Of a stretch of 64,000 nucleotides of DNA, positions 36,668-44,997 are shown piece after piece. The translations under genes were made by a program, and so were the position numbers. The stretch spans positions 105,307 through 169,306 of the forward strand of contig JASBVF010000012.1 of NCBI GenBank assembly GCA_030147525.1, given 5' to 3'. The notes beneath the pieces were generated by a model. That model ran no database searches. It was not told the origin of the DNA and was given only the letters and a program-made list of their open reading frames with translations. The DNA is from Bacteroidota bacterium (lineage in GTDB: Bacteria; Bacteroidota; Bacteroidia; Chitinophagales; Saprospiraceae). Position 1 is the stretch's first letter; each line of letters opens with the position of its first letter.

Positions 36668-38116
36668 ATGAAAAAGTTCGTTTTTCTATTTGTGTTGTTT
36701 GATGTTTTGGTTTTTGGTGCTTCCGCAATGGCGCAGCAGCCCGTTACTAAAATCGAGGTCAAAATCAACGGATACGAGGGCAAGGAAGTCTTCCTCGGCT
36801 ACCGCCGGGCCGACAAGGTGTATAGCAAGGACACGATTGCGCTGACGAACGGCAAGTATGTTTACGAAAGCCATGAACCGCTCTTCCCCGGCATCTACCT
36901 CATTCTCATGCCGCCCGACAACAAGTTTTTCGAGTTCGTGGTGACGAAGTCGGAGCAAAAATTTTCCGTGGAAACGACAGCGCCGGATTTTTACAAAAAC
37001 CTGAAATTCAAAGGCTCCAAAGACAATCAACTGCTGCTCGACTACCAGCGTTACATGGGCGAGCAGGTGGAGGCTTCCAAAAAAATCCAGGAAAAAATAA
37101 CCGCTGAAACGGACGAAACCAAAAAAGCCAGCCTGCAAAAAGAGCTGGAAGACATGGCCAAAGCCGTGCGGGCGCATCAAAATAAAATCGTCAAAGACAA
37201 CCCCGGTACCTACACTTCCAAACTCATCCTTGCATTTCAGGAACCGGAAATTCCCGAGCCGCCAAAAAATCCTGACGGGTCGGTAGACGAAACTTTCCGC
37301 TATCGTTTTTTCCGCAGCCATTTCTGGGACGGTTTCGATTTCTCTGATGAAATTTTTGTCCAGACACCCTACCTCAAGGAAAAAATAGACCGCTACCTCG
37401 ACAAACTGACCGTGCAAACGCCCGACAGCGTCATCGCCGCCGTGGACTTCATCCTTGAAAGGGCACAGTCGAACGAGGAGGTTTTCAAATATGCCCTGCC
37501 CTACCTGCTCAATAAATACTACATTCCCGACATCATGGGCCTCGATGCGGTGTACGTGCACCTCTCCGACAAATATTACAAATCCGGAATTGCGGACTGG
37601 GTATCGGAGGAGAATTTGAAAAAAATCACCGACGATGCGCTGATGATCCGTGGCGTACTCATCGGCAAGCAGGCGCCTAACATCCGGGTGCAACGCTTCG
37701 ACCCGGCGCAGAATAAATTTACCAGCGAACTCATCAGCCCTTACGATGTGCAGGCCGAGTACACGGTTATTTTTCTCTGGAAACCCGGCTGCGGCCACTG
37801 TAAACACATGACCGAAGAGCTGAAGCCGTTTTACGAAGAATGGAAAAACAAGGGCGTGGAGATTTTTTCCATCACCTCCGCCAATCACAGCGAACTGGAA
37901 AAAGCCGTGGAAGACATTCAGGAAAAAGGCATGCCCTGGATCGTCACTGCCGATCCCTACATGCGTGCACGTGCTTTACAGAATTACTACGGCACCTCCC
38001 TGCCTAAGCTTTACATCTTGGACAAGGATAAAAAAGTAATTGCCAACCGGGTGGGTGTTCCGCAATTGCCGGATATTATTACAAATCACCGGAGGCTGAT
38101 GGGCAACGGCAGGTGA
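36668..38116 (+). CDS. TlpA/thioredoxin-family thiol-disulfide oxidoreductase with N-terminal DUF4369/DUF5106-like region
   Basis: 482 residues with a signal peptide (KFVFLFVLFDVLVFGASAMAQ). The first 130 residues resemble DUF4369 (KIEVKINGYEGKEVFLGYRRADK), the middle is helical, and the last 145 residues are a TlpA-type thioredoxin with the redox pair in WKPGCGHCKHM. It probably keeps Cys residues of exported proteins reduced or oxidised in the periplasm. Proteins of this layout are frequent in Bacteroidota. It overlaps the open frame of corA but not its likely start. Confidence 0.88.
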   Translation: MKKFVFLFVLFDVLVFGASAMAQQPVTKIEVKINGYEGKEVFLGYRRADKVYSKDTIALTNGKYVYESHEPLFPGIYLILMPPDNKFFEFVVTKSEQKFSVETTAPDFYKNLKFKGSKDNQLLLDYQRYMGEQVEASKKIQEKITAETDETKKASLQKELEDMAKAVRAHQNKIVKDNPGTYTSKLILAFQEPEIPEPPKNPDGSVDETFRYRFFRSHFWDGFDFSDEIFVQTPYLKEKIDRYLDKLTVQTPDSVIAAVDFILERAQSNEEVFKYALPYLLNKYYIPDIMGLDAVYVHLSDKYYKSGIADWVSEENLKKITDDALMIRGVLIGKQAPNIRVQRFDPAQNKFTSELISPYDVQAEYTVIFLWKPGCGHCKHMTEELKPFYEEWKNKGVEIFSITSANHSELEKAVEDIQEKGMPWIVTADPYMRARALQNYYGTSLPKLYILDKDKKVIANRVGVPQLPDIITNHRRLMGNGR

Positions 38117-38199
38117 TCCGGAAACCGGACATGTGTCCGATCCCTGGTTTTCAGGCTCCTGTCAAACTTCTCCCACTTGGCTTTTTTACCTTTACTGCC

Positions 38200-39264
38200 A
38201 TGAAGCAAAAAAAACGTAAAAAAAAGCAACTCAAACGTCCCGGCGCAGCCCCCGGAACCTTGAAGTACACGGGTGAAAAGCGCATGGATGATTCGCTGCT
38301 CTTCCTGGTACAATACGATCCGCAGGAGTGCGTGATGCGCAAACTTGAAGCTAAAGAAACCCCGGTGGTCGGCGTGAACCGGGTAAACTGGTACGACGTA
38401 CGTGGCCTCCACGACGAGGCATTAATTGAGTCCTTCGGGAAATATTTCAACATCCACCCACTGGTGTTGGAGGATATTCTGAACACGCAGCAACGGCCCA
38501 AATTTGAGGAATACGGCGACGAAGTATTTATCGTCGTTTCGGCACTGCGTTTTAATGTAGAGCAACATGAGCTGAGCAACGAGCAGGTGGCCATTTATTT
38601 TGGTGAAAACTTTCTGCTGACTTTCCAGGAAAATGAAGACGACACCTTCCTCGCTGTGCGGGAACGACTCGAGGCTGGCCGTGGCCGCATCCGCTCTCGC
38701 AAATCCGATTACCTGGCCTATGCCTTGATTGATAACGTGGTGGACAATTACTTCGAAGTGCTCGACCGTATCGAAGAGCGCATGGACGAACTGGAAGTGG
38801 AGATCAATGCGCAGCCTTCCCGGGAGGTGAAAGAAAAAATCCATCATCTCAAATTCCAGATGCTGGCACTCCGCAAATCAGTCATGCCGCTGCGGGAGGC
38901 GGTGGGCAAATTCTCCCGCTGCGAAAGCAAAGTTATGGACGAAAGCACCGGCCTCTTCGTCCGTGACCTTTACGACCACGTCATCCGCATCTCCGACCTG
39001 ATCGAAACTTACCGGGACATGCTCAACGGCCTGCAGGAGCTTTACCTGGCAGAATTGAGCATCCGAATGAACAACGTCATTCAGGTGCTGACGATCATCA
39101 CGACCATCTTCGTTCCGCTGACCTTTCTGGCGGGCATCTACGGTATGAACTTCGATAACATGCCGGAGCTGCACTGGGAAAACGGCTATTTTTATTTACT
39201 TGGGTTAATGGTTGTGATTTTTATAGCTTCGCTGTTTTATTTCCGAAGAAAAGACTGGATTTGA
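38200..39264 (+). CDS. corA: CorA-family magnesium/cobalt transporter
   Basis: 354 residues from the ATG at 38200 (MKQKKRKKKQLKRPG), the best start; the frame is open further upstream from a GTG at 38113. Long cytoplasmic domain, then two C-terminal helices with the selectivity motif GMN (AGIYGMNFDNMPEL) and a basic end (RRKDWI). Forms a pentameric Mg2+ channel in the inner membrane. First of four ion-related genes on this strand (corA, mscS, trkA, trkH). Confidence 0.93.
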   Translation: MKQKKRKKKQLKRPGAAPGTLKYTGEKRMDDSLLFLVQYDPQECVMRKLEAKETPVVGVNRVNWYDVRGLHDEALIESFGKYFNIHPLVLEDILNTQQRPKFEEYGDEVFIVVSALRFNVEQHELSNEQVAIYFGENFLLTFQENEDDTFLAVRERLEAGRGRIRSRKSDYLAYALIDNVVDNYFEVLDRIEERMDELEVEINAQPSREVKEKIHHLKFQMLALRKSVMPLREAVGKFSRCESKVMDESTGLFVRDLYDHVIRISDLIETYRDMLNGLQELYLAELSIRMNNVIQVLTIITTIFVPLTFLAGIYGMNFDNMPELHWENGYFYLLGLMVVIFIASLFYFRRKDWI

Positions 39265-39271
39265 CATGAGT

Positions 39272-39356
39272 GGTGTTTGGGTGTTTGCGTGTTTCGGTGT
39301 TTGTGAAATGACCGGACGCCTCACAAACACCCAAACACACAAACACACAAACACCC
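39272..39356. repeat. Quasi-repeat hairpin (GTGTTTG / CAAACAC) between corA and mscS
   Basis: Left arm 39272-39306 and right arm 39321-39355, each 35 bases of imperfect GTGTTTG units, pair with four mismatches around a 14-base loop. The right arm ends four bases before the mscS ATG. Same layout as the element before the YebC gene but with unrelated sequence. Confidence 0.85.
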
Positions 39357-39359
39357 AAA

Positions 39360-40256
39360 ATGGCACGAGTACTTTTTATTTTAACAAAAATCATCCTCCT
39401 CGCAGGGTTGATTTTCATCAAGGTGAAAGAGGAAGAATGGGCGCTGATTCTCAAGCCCTGGGGAAAAATTGTTTCCCTCGGCTACAAGTTCAGTGACCTG
39501 ACCCACGCCCTGCTGAACTTCTTCATCTTTGCCCTCGGGTTGAACCTCGTGCTCATTTTCATGTCCGGCATCTACCGGCGCCGGCAACGGCTGCCAAGAG
39601 GGAAAATGGACAATGTGCTGGCTGGCCTGTCGAATATCTACATCCTGATGATGACGGCCGCCGTGGTGATGACGGTGCTCAGTTTTTTCGGTATCGATCC
39701 TAAAAATCTGTTCACGGGGCTGAGTATCGTGGCGGCGGCCATTGCCATCGTGACCCGGGATTATATTGCCAACATTATCAGCGGTATCGCCATCAGTTTT
39801 TCGGATGAAATTTCTATCGGGGATTACGTGCAGATCGGTGAACACAAAGGCCGGGTCACGGACATTACGATTTCAAGAATAGCGCTGCAAAACGACGATG
39901 ACGACATCATTTACATCCTGCACAATACCGTGTACACCGGGGAGATTATCAACTATACCAAAAAGGGGATCCGGAAAGTAAACATCGAATTTGAGCTCAA
40001 CCTGACCTACCTCGACACCATCGAAAACCTCGAAGATGACCTGATCGACTCACTTGAAGATTACCATGTGCACATTGAAGAGGATTCTTTTCGGTTAAAA
40101 ATCGTCGAAATACACAAGGACAGCCTGTTGCTGAAATTTCAATACACCCTCAAACACATCGACCGGGACCTGGAGCGTGAGATTCGCCGCAAGACCGTTC
40201 GCCGGGTAGTAAATCACATCCGGACGGATGCCGGTGAGACCGGAGCCACGCATTGA
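39360..40256 (+). CDS. Small-conductance mechanosensitive channel (MscS family)
   Basis: 298 residues. About three membrane helices, then the pore-lining helix region (SIVAAAIAIVTRDYIANIISGIAISFSDEISIGDYVQIG) and the beta domain (GRVTDITISRIALQND). Opens under membrane tension to release solutes in osmotic downshock. The only spacer after corA is a long hairpin, so the two genes are probably co-transcribed. Confidence 0.9.
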   Translation: MARVLFILTKIILLAGLIFIKVKEEEWALILKPWGKIVSLGYKFSDLTHALLNFFIFALGLNLVLIFMSGIYRRRQRLPRGKMDNVLAGLSNIYILMMTAAVVMTVLSFFGIDPKNLFTGLSIVAAAIAIVTRDYIANIISGIAISFSDEISIGDYVQIGEHKGRVTDITISRIALQNDDDDIIYILHNTVYTGEIINYTKKGIRKVNIEFELNLTYLDTIENLEDDLIDSLEDYHVHIEEDSFRLKIVEIHKDSLLLKFQYTLKHIDRDLEREIRRKTVRRVVNHIRTDAGETGATH

Positions 40257-40300
40257 AATGCCGGCCATTCCGCAAAACTTTCTACATATTTTGCAGTTCA

Positions 40301-40333
40301 TTTGCTAAAATTGTTGGTTGTACGATACATTTG
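40301..40333 (+). promoter_or_regulatory. Bacteroidota promoter of trkA-trkH
   Basis: TTTG (40301-40304), 21 bases, TACATTTG (40326-40333); expected start about 40340, giving a leader near 110 bases. Confidence 0.6.
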
Positions 40334-40448
40334 CACACTTTTTCGGGCAGGTATCATTTGATCCATTGGCCTTTTGTGGTTGGGTTTTAGTTAAAATAAT
40401 TTGCACAAACGCTGCAGCCAACCAAATAGCGCCAACAGCTTTGTCATC

Positions 40449-41789
40449 ATGAAAATTATCATCGCCGGGGCCGGCAACCTGGGTTTCCATCTGGCAGAAT
40501 TGCTTTCCTTTGAAAATCAGGATATTACCCTTATTGACGACAATCAGGAAGTGCTCGATTACGCCTCTTCTCACCTGGACGTGCTCACGATCCGGGGCGA
40601 TTCCTCTTCCATCAATGTATTGAAAAACGCAGGCGTCGAAGCGGCAAGGCTGGTGTTGGCGGTAACCACCTCCGAAAGCACGAACCTGATGACCGCCAGC
40701 CTGGCTAAAAAACTGGGCGCCAGACAAACCGTCGCACGGGTGAACAAAAGCGAATACATGGAGGAAGGGCACCGGGAGCTGTTCGAAGAGATGGGTGTCG
40801 ATTCGATTTTTTCGCCCGTACAGCTGGCTTCCAAGGAGATTCTGCGCCTCGTCAATCGCTGTACTTTTACCGATATTTTCGAGTTTGAGGAAGGTAAAAT
40901 TTCGCTGTTCGGTATTACCCTCGATGACTACTCGCCGCTGGTCAACGTGCAGCTCAACCAGTGGAAAAAACTGGAAAAAGACGACACCATGCGGCCCATC
41001 GCCATCCTGCGAGGGCACAGCACCATTATCCCGCACGGCGATGTGGTGCTGAAACGGAACGATCACGTTTATTTCATCACCAAAAAAGAAAAGGCGGATG
41101 AAGTGGAGCGCTTCGTTGGCACTAAAAAATTGAAAGTGAAAAATGTCATGATCCTGGGTGGCACACCCCTGGCTCATGAAACGGCAAAGTTGATGGAGGA
41201 TGACTTCAACGTCACGCTGATCGAGGCCAGCAAAGATCGTTGCAAGCAACTCGCAGAGCACCTTCACCAGACCCTGATCATCAACGGAAAAGCGGATAAT
41301 ATCGACCTGCTGATGGAGGAGGGCCTCGAGAACATGGATGTTTTCATCGCCCTGACGGCTAACTCGGAAACAAATATCATCGCCAGTTTGACCGCCAAAA
41401 ACCACGGCGTTTACAAAACCATCGCCCAGGTCGAAAACAAGGAATACACCTTCATTTCACAAAATATTGGGGTCGATACACTCATCAATCAAAAACTGAT
41501 CGCTGCCAACAACATTTTCCGGTTCGTCAGGCAGGGCCGTGTCGAAGCCATCACCGGCCTGCACGGCGTGGATGCCGAGGTCATCGAATACGTGATTACA
41601 AAAAACAACCAGATAACCCGAAAGCCGCTCAAGGATTTACATTTTCCAAAGGCAGCGCTCATCGGTGGCGTCATCCGTGGCGAGGAAAGCCTGATTCCTG
41701 ACGGGGAATTTCAGCTTCAAATGGACGATAAAGTAATCGTTTTTGCCATGCCCGAAGCAATCGGGAAGGTGGAAAAATTATTCCGTTAG
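40449..41789 (+). CDS. trkA: Trk potassium uptake system, NAD-binding component TrkA
   Basis: 446 residues from the ATG at 40449 (MKIIIAGAGNLGFHLAELL). Two RCK modules: the first with GAGNLG and the Asp pair LIDDN, the second with MILGGTPLAHETAKLM; each is followed by a TrkA-C domain. It gates the TrkH channel in response to nucleotides. The partner trkH follows after 48 bases. An in-frame extension of 16 residues upstream lacks family similarity. Confidence 0.94.
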   Translation: MKIIIAGAGNLGFHLAELLSFENQDITLIDDNQEVLDYASSHLDVLTIRGDSSSINVLKNAGVEAARLVLAVTTSESTNLMTASLAKKLGARQTVARVNKSEYMEEGHRELFEEMGVDSIFSPVQLASKEILRLVNRCTFTDIFEFEEGKISLFGITLDDYSPLVNVQLNQWKKLEKDDTMRPIAILRGHSTIIPHGDVVLKRNDHVYFITKKEKADEVERFVGTKKLKVKNVMILGGTPLAHETAKLMEDDFNVTLIEASKDRCKQLAEHLHQTLIINGKADNIDLLMEEGLENMDVFIALTANSETNIIASLTAKNHGVYKTIAQVENKEYTFISQNIGVDTLINQKLIAANNIFRFVRQGRVEAITGLHGVDAEVIEYVITKNNQITRKPLKDLHFPKAALIGGVIRGEESLIPDGEFQLQMDDKVIVFAMPEAIGKVEKLFR

Positions 41790-41837
41790 CAGAACGTCAG
41801 CGCTCTTTAAAACCAACCTGTTTGTCCGAACAAATCC

Positions 41838-43304
41838 ATGGTCAATTTTAAACAAATAGCAAGAGTCATCAGCATTCTCCTTTTTGTGATTGGAGGACTG
41901 ATGTTCACGGGACTTCCTTTTTCATACCACTTTCAATCGGGAGATGGGAAGTACCTGCTGTTCTCAGGATTGATCAGTGCCGGGGTAGGGGCGTTGCTTT
42001 TTTTTCTGAGCAACAACAAAAGCAAGTCGGTCAACAAACGGGAAGGGTATCTCATCGTGGCTTTCGGCTGGCTTTCAATGGTAGCTTTCGGTATGCTTCC
42101 GTATCTTATCAGTGGTGAAATTCCAAGCGTGACAGATGCTTTTTTTGAAACGATGTCCGGCATGACCACCACTGGAGCCAGCGTTTTAAATGATATCGAG
42201 GCAGTGCCGAGAGGGATTCTCTATTGGAGAAGCCTCACCCAATGGATTGGCGGCATGGGTATCATCGTGCTGACGGTGGCCATTTTTCCGCTCCTCGGAA
42301 TTGGTGGCATCGAGCTGTTTTCCGCCGAAGCTCCCGGCCCTACTTCCGACAAAATCCATCCCCGCATCCAGGAGACTGCCAAGCGGCTCTGGGGAATTTA
42401 TGTGGGTCTGACGGCCTTGCTGGTGGTTATTTTAAAAATAGCCGGTATGACGTTCTACGACGCCGTTAACCATGCTCTTACCACCATGGCAACCGGTGGT
42501 TTTTCCACTAAAAATGCCAGCATGATGGCCTACGACACGCCTGCCATCCAGTATCCCATCATCCTGTTCATGTTCCTGGCCGGCACCAACTATTCAGTGA
42601 CTTACCTGGCGCTGAAGGGCCGTTTCACCCGGGTCTGGAAAAACGATGAGTTCAAGGCTTATCTTTTTCTGGTAGTCATTCTGGCGGCGATTGTTTCCCT
42701 CTCCGTTTTTTCCATCATCAATGGCAGGGGAGAGGCCATTACCTTTGAAAAATCTTTCCGGGACAGTCTGTTTCAGATCGTGTCAATCATCACTACCACC
42801 GGCTATGTTTCGGCGGATTACACCTCCTGGTCAAACGGACTGACGATGCTGTTTTTCATTCTGCTCTTCCTCGGTGCCAGCGCCGGCTCCACGGCGGGTG
42901 GCATCAAATTCATCCGCCACCTGGTTTTTTTCAAAAATTCCTACCTGGAGTTCAAACGCCTCATCCACCCTCGGGCCATCGTACCGCTAAAACTCAACGG
43001 GCAGGTCGTTGCGCCCCGGATCATGACACACGTCATCATTTTCCTGCTGCTGTACATGATGATTTTCATTCTCGGTTCTGTGTTGATGAGCGTGTTGGGT
43101 TACGATTTTATGACCTCGGTGGGTGCTGTCGCAACGTCGCTCGGCAACGTCGGCCCCGCCATCGGGAAAGTAGGTCCGGTGGATAATTTCGCCCATCTCT
43201 CCGACGCTGCAAAGTGGCTGCTTTCCTTTCTGATGTTGCTTGGACGTCTGGAGCTGTTCACAATTTTGGTGCTGATGACGCCGTATTTTTGGAAGTCGAA
43301 TTAA
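41838..43304 (+). CDS. trkH: Trk potassium uptake protein TrkH
   Basis: 488 residues, inner-membrane K+ channel subunit with about ten helices and four selectivity loops (TTTGASVL, MATGGFST, TTTGYVSAD, TSLGNVGPA). Conserved SLTQWIGGMGIIVL is present. Works with TrkA from the same operon and complements CorA and MscS in osmotic adaptation. Confidence 0.95.
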   Translation: MVNFKQIARVISILLFVIGGLMFTGLPFSYHFQSGDGKYLLFSGLISAGVGALLFFLSNNKSKSVNKREGYLIVAFGWLSMVAFGMLPYLISGEIPSVTDAFFETMSGMTTTGASVLNDIEAVPRGILYWRSLTQWIGGMGIIVLTVAIFPLLGIGGIELFSAEAPGPTSDKIHPRIQETAKRLWGIYVGLTALLVVILKIAGMTFYDAVNHALTTMATGGFSTKNASMMAYDTPAIQYPIILFMFLAGTNYSVTYLALKGRFTRVWKNDEFKAYLFLVVILAAIVSLSVFSIINGRGEAITFEKSFRDSLFQIVSIITTTGYVSADYTSWSNGLTMLFFILLFLGASAGSTAGGIKFIRHLVFFKNSYLEFKRLIHPRAIVPLKLNGQVVAPRIMTHVIIFLLLYMMIFILGSVLMSVLGYDFMTSVGAVATSLGNVGPAIGKVGPVDNFAHLSDAAKWLLSFLMLLGRLELFTILVLMTPYFWKSN

Positions 43305-43339
43305 GCGTATATTTATCGCTGAAAACTAAAATTCCATTT

Positions 43340-43687
43340 ATGAAAAAGCAGACAGCTTCAAAAATAATAAACCCCTGGGCAGGCTATCCAGCTTCCATTA
43401 ACGAAGAAAACAAGCATCTCTTTCCAAAAGAGATAAGGGAGGCATTTGAATTTATTCACAAGAACAAGACCTTATTCCCTGAGAGATACTACCGCAAACA
43501 ACGGGTAATGATAAAGCAGCAGGTGAAAGAGCAATGGGAACGAAACCCGGCCCGGCCGATAAAAGAGGTTATTGAATTCATCATGAAACCTCTCCCTTCC
43601 TGGCTTCCGGCCCCTAAGATTATTGAAATCACTAAACTCATCATCAAGGAACGGGAGCAGTTGCATAAAGAAAAAATTTTTGCCTGA
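43340..43687 (+). CDS. Small basic protein of unknown function
   Basis: 115 residues from the ATG at 43340. Rich in Lys, Glu and Ile, predicted mostly helical, no signal peptide. Not recognised. It lies 35 bases after trkH and shares the terminator that follows, so it may be the last gene of the trk operon. Confidence 0.6.
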   Translation: MKKQTASKIINPWAGYPASINEENKHLFPKEIREAFEFIHKNKTLFPERYYRKQRVMIKQQVKEQWERNPARPIKEVIEFIMKPLPSWLPAPKIIEITKLIIKEREQLHKEKIFA

Positions 43688-43708
43688 ACCTTTTCGGAAA
43701 ACAAAAAA

Positions 43709-43740
43709 GGGCGGTTTCACCACGAAACCGCCCTTTTTTT
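43709..43740. terminator. Bidirectional rho-independent terminator
   Basis: Perfect 10-base stem GGGCGGTTTC / GAAACCGCCC, 5-base loop, six A before and seven T after. It serves the trk operon on one side and the convergent gene at 43751 on the other. Confidence 0.92.
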
Positions 43741-43750
43741 ATCAAAATCC

Positions 43751-44590
43751 TTACTTCGAAAAACTCGCCGAAGTACTCGTCCCGACTTCTATTTCCTGCC
43801 ACGACTTCACCGGCGTCTTTTCGCTGAGCGTATCGAATCCGTCGCCGTTGTCCCAGTTGCTGATCTGTGCGATCAACGCTTTTTCCAGGCGGTTGCCGGC
43901 CTTGCGCCAAACAAAATCCGGGTCACCCCACTCGCCGCCGGAAGGGATTTTTGTTTCGAAAACCGGCTTGCCAGGGTTGAATTCCGAATAAAGTTTCATT
44001 GAAACGAGCAGCAGCCCGTCCCTCGTTTTTTCAGGGGAAAATTCCATGTAAAATTTCCGTGCCTCTCCCGAAAATTTGCTTTGGTCATCCTGTTTAAAAT
44101 ATTCCATGCCAGCGACGATGGACTGGTAAGCCTCACGGGCGAACTGATTCTGGTCAAAACTGCCGGGTACGTTCCCCGTCAATGGCAACACCTTCAGCGG
44201 AGCCACCAATCTTGCCCGGCCAACGCTCCAGACGGGTGAATTTTCATGGACGCCGGGGCTTTCTTGCTCCGAAGAGTTAACAAAATTTTCCAGTTGTTTC
44301 ATGTCGTGATAGCGCCCATGGTACAGCGAGTGACCCTGTTCGTTTTGGTAAAAAATAGCGGGCGTCAGCGTCACTTCGGCGGGGGCGCCGTCCCTGGCGT
44401 CAAGGATTTTTACCTCGATGTTTTTACGGCTGGCCATTGCTTCGATACCCGGCAGAGCGTCCCGTTTGAAATCCTCCGTCATCGACCGGCCGTGTTGGAG
44501 GAAAATGATGAGTTGTCCGTTGTCTTGTGCGTTTACGGAGCAGAAAAAAGCCATGCTGCCCAAGAGCAGGCTGCTGATGAGATGTCTCAT
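43751..44590 (-). CDS. Exported protein of unknown function
   Basis: 279 residues from the ATG at 44590, which begins a signal peptide (MRHLISSLLLGSMAFFCSVNAQ). The first 90 residues have an alternating strand-helix pattern (GQLIIFLQHGRSMTEDF; NIEVKILDARDGAPAEVTLTPAIFYQNEQG) reminiscent of a thioredoxin-like fold without CxxC. The C-terminus is a beta-rich domain with Trp/Gly segments (GGEWGDPDFVWRKAGNRLEKAL). No family was named. Confidence 0.7.
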   Translation of the reverse strand: MRHLISSLLLGSMAFFCSVNAQDNGQLIIFLQHGRSMTEDFKRDALPGIEAMASRKNIEVKILDARDGAPAEVTLTPAIFYQNEQGHSLYHGRYHDMKQLENFVNSSEQESPGVHENSPVWSVGRARLVAPLKVLPLTGNVPGSFDQNQFAREAYQSIVAGMEYFKQDDQSKFSGEARKFYMEFSPEKTRDGLLLVSMKLYSEFNPGKPVFETKIPSGGEWGDPDFVWRKAGNRLEKALIAQISNWDNGDGFDTLSEKTPVKSWQEIEVGTSTSASFSK

Positions 44591-44761
44591 GTTTAGTCTT
44601 TTTAAAATGTTTAAAATGAAATAAATGTGGGCTTTAGGAGAAAATTGGCTTCGTTCGGAAATGTCTGCCGTGAAAGGTGGCAAGAATAAAATTAGTTCGC
44701 TTGATGAAATACTTTAACGTTTGGATTTTCCGGCTGCGTATATTTCAACTGGTTTTAGGGT

Positions 44762-44800
44762 AAAAAAAATCCGTGCCCAACGGGTGCGGACACGGATTTT
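44762..44800 (-). terminator. Rho-independent terminator after the BNR-propeller gene
   Basis: On the minus strand the stem AAAATCCGTG / CACGGATTTT is followed by further T residues (eight in total with the end of the stem). It lies about 200 bases behind the gene ending at 44998. Confidence 0.7.
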
Positions 44801-44873
44801 CGCCCAAAAAATAATTTTCGCTCATCCCATCTCAAAGGTGAAATGGGCTGTTGCAAATTGCCCTTTCACAAGG

Positions 44874-44938
44874 GAGAGGCCGGGTTATTTACCCGGCGAT
44901 GTCTCAAAGGCAACGCCGGGTAAATAACCCGGCCTCTC
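44874..44938. repeat. REPIN-like inverted doublet, family B
   Basis: Perfect 25-base arms (44874-44898 and 44914-44938) around a 15-base loop. Each arm contains its own palindrome GCCGGGT-TATTT-ACCCGGC. GAGAG stands at the foot instead of GTAG. Only one copy is seen in this window. Confidence 0.75.
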
Positions 44939-44997
44939 AGGGAGTCAAAAATCTGCTAAAACTCATTTCATCTTAAAAGGTTATGAGCGAATAATTG

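Larger units (their letters stand above)
44591..44997. other. Intergenic region holding a terminator and a large palindrome
   Basis: About 400 bases without a gene. It contains the terminator of the propeller protein gene (44762-44800), a small hairpin (GTGAAAtGGGC / GCCC-TTTCAC, about 44839-44869) and the 65-base inverted doublet at 44874-44938. The rest shows nothing recognisable. Confidence 0.6.

Noticed and set aside
36686..37888. 400-codon minus-strand frame opposite the thioredoxin-family gene
   Set aside because: No recognisable domain, and the sense protein is clearly conserved, including its CxxC site.
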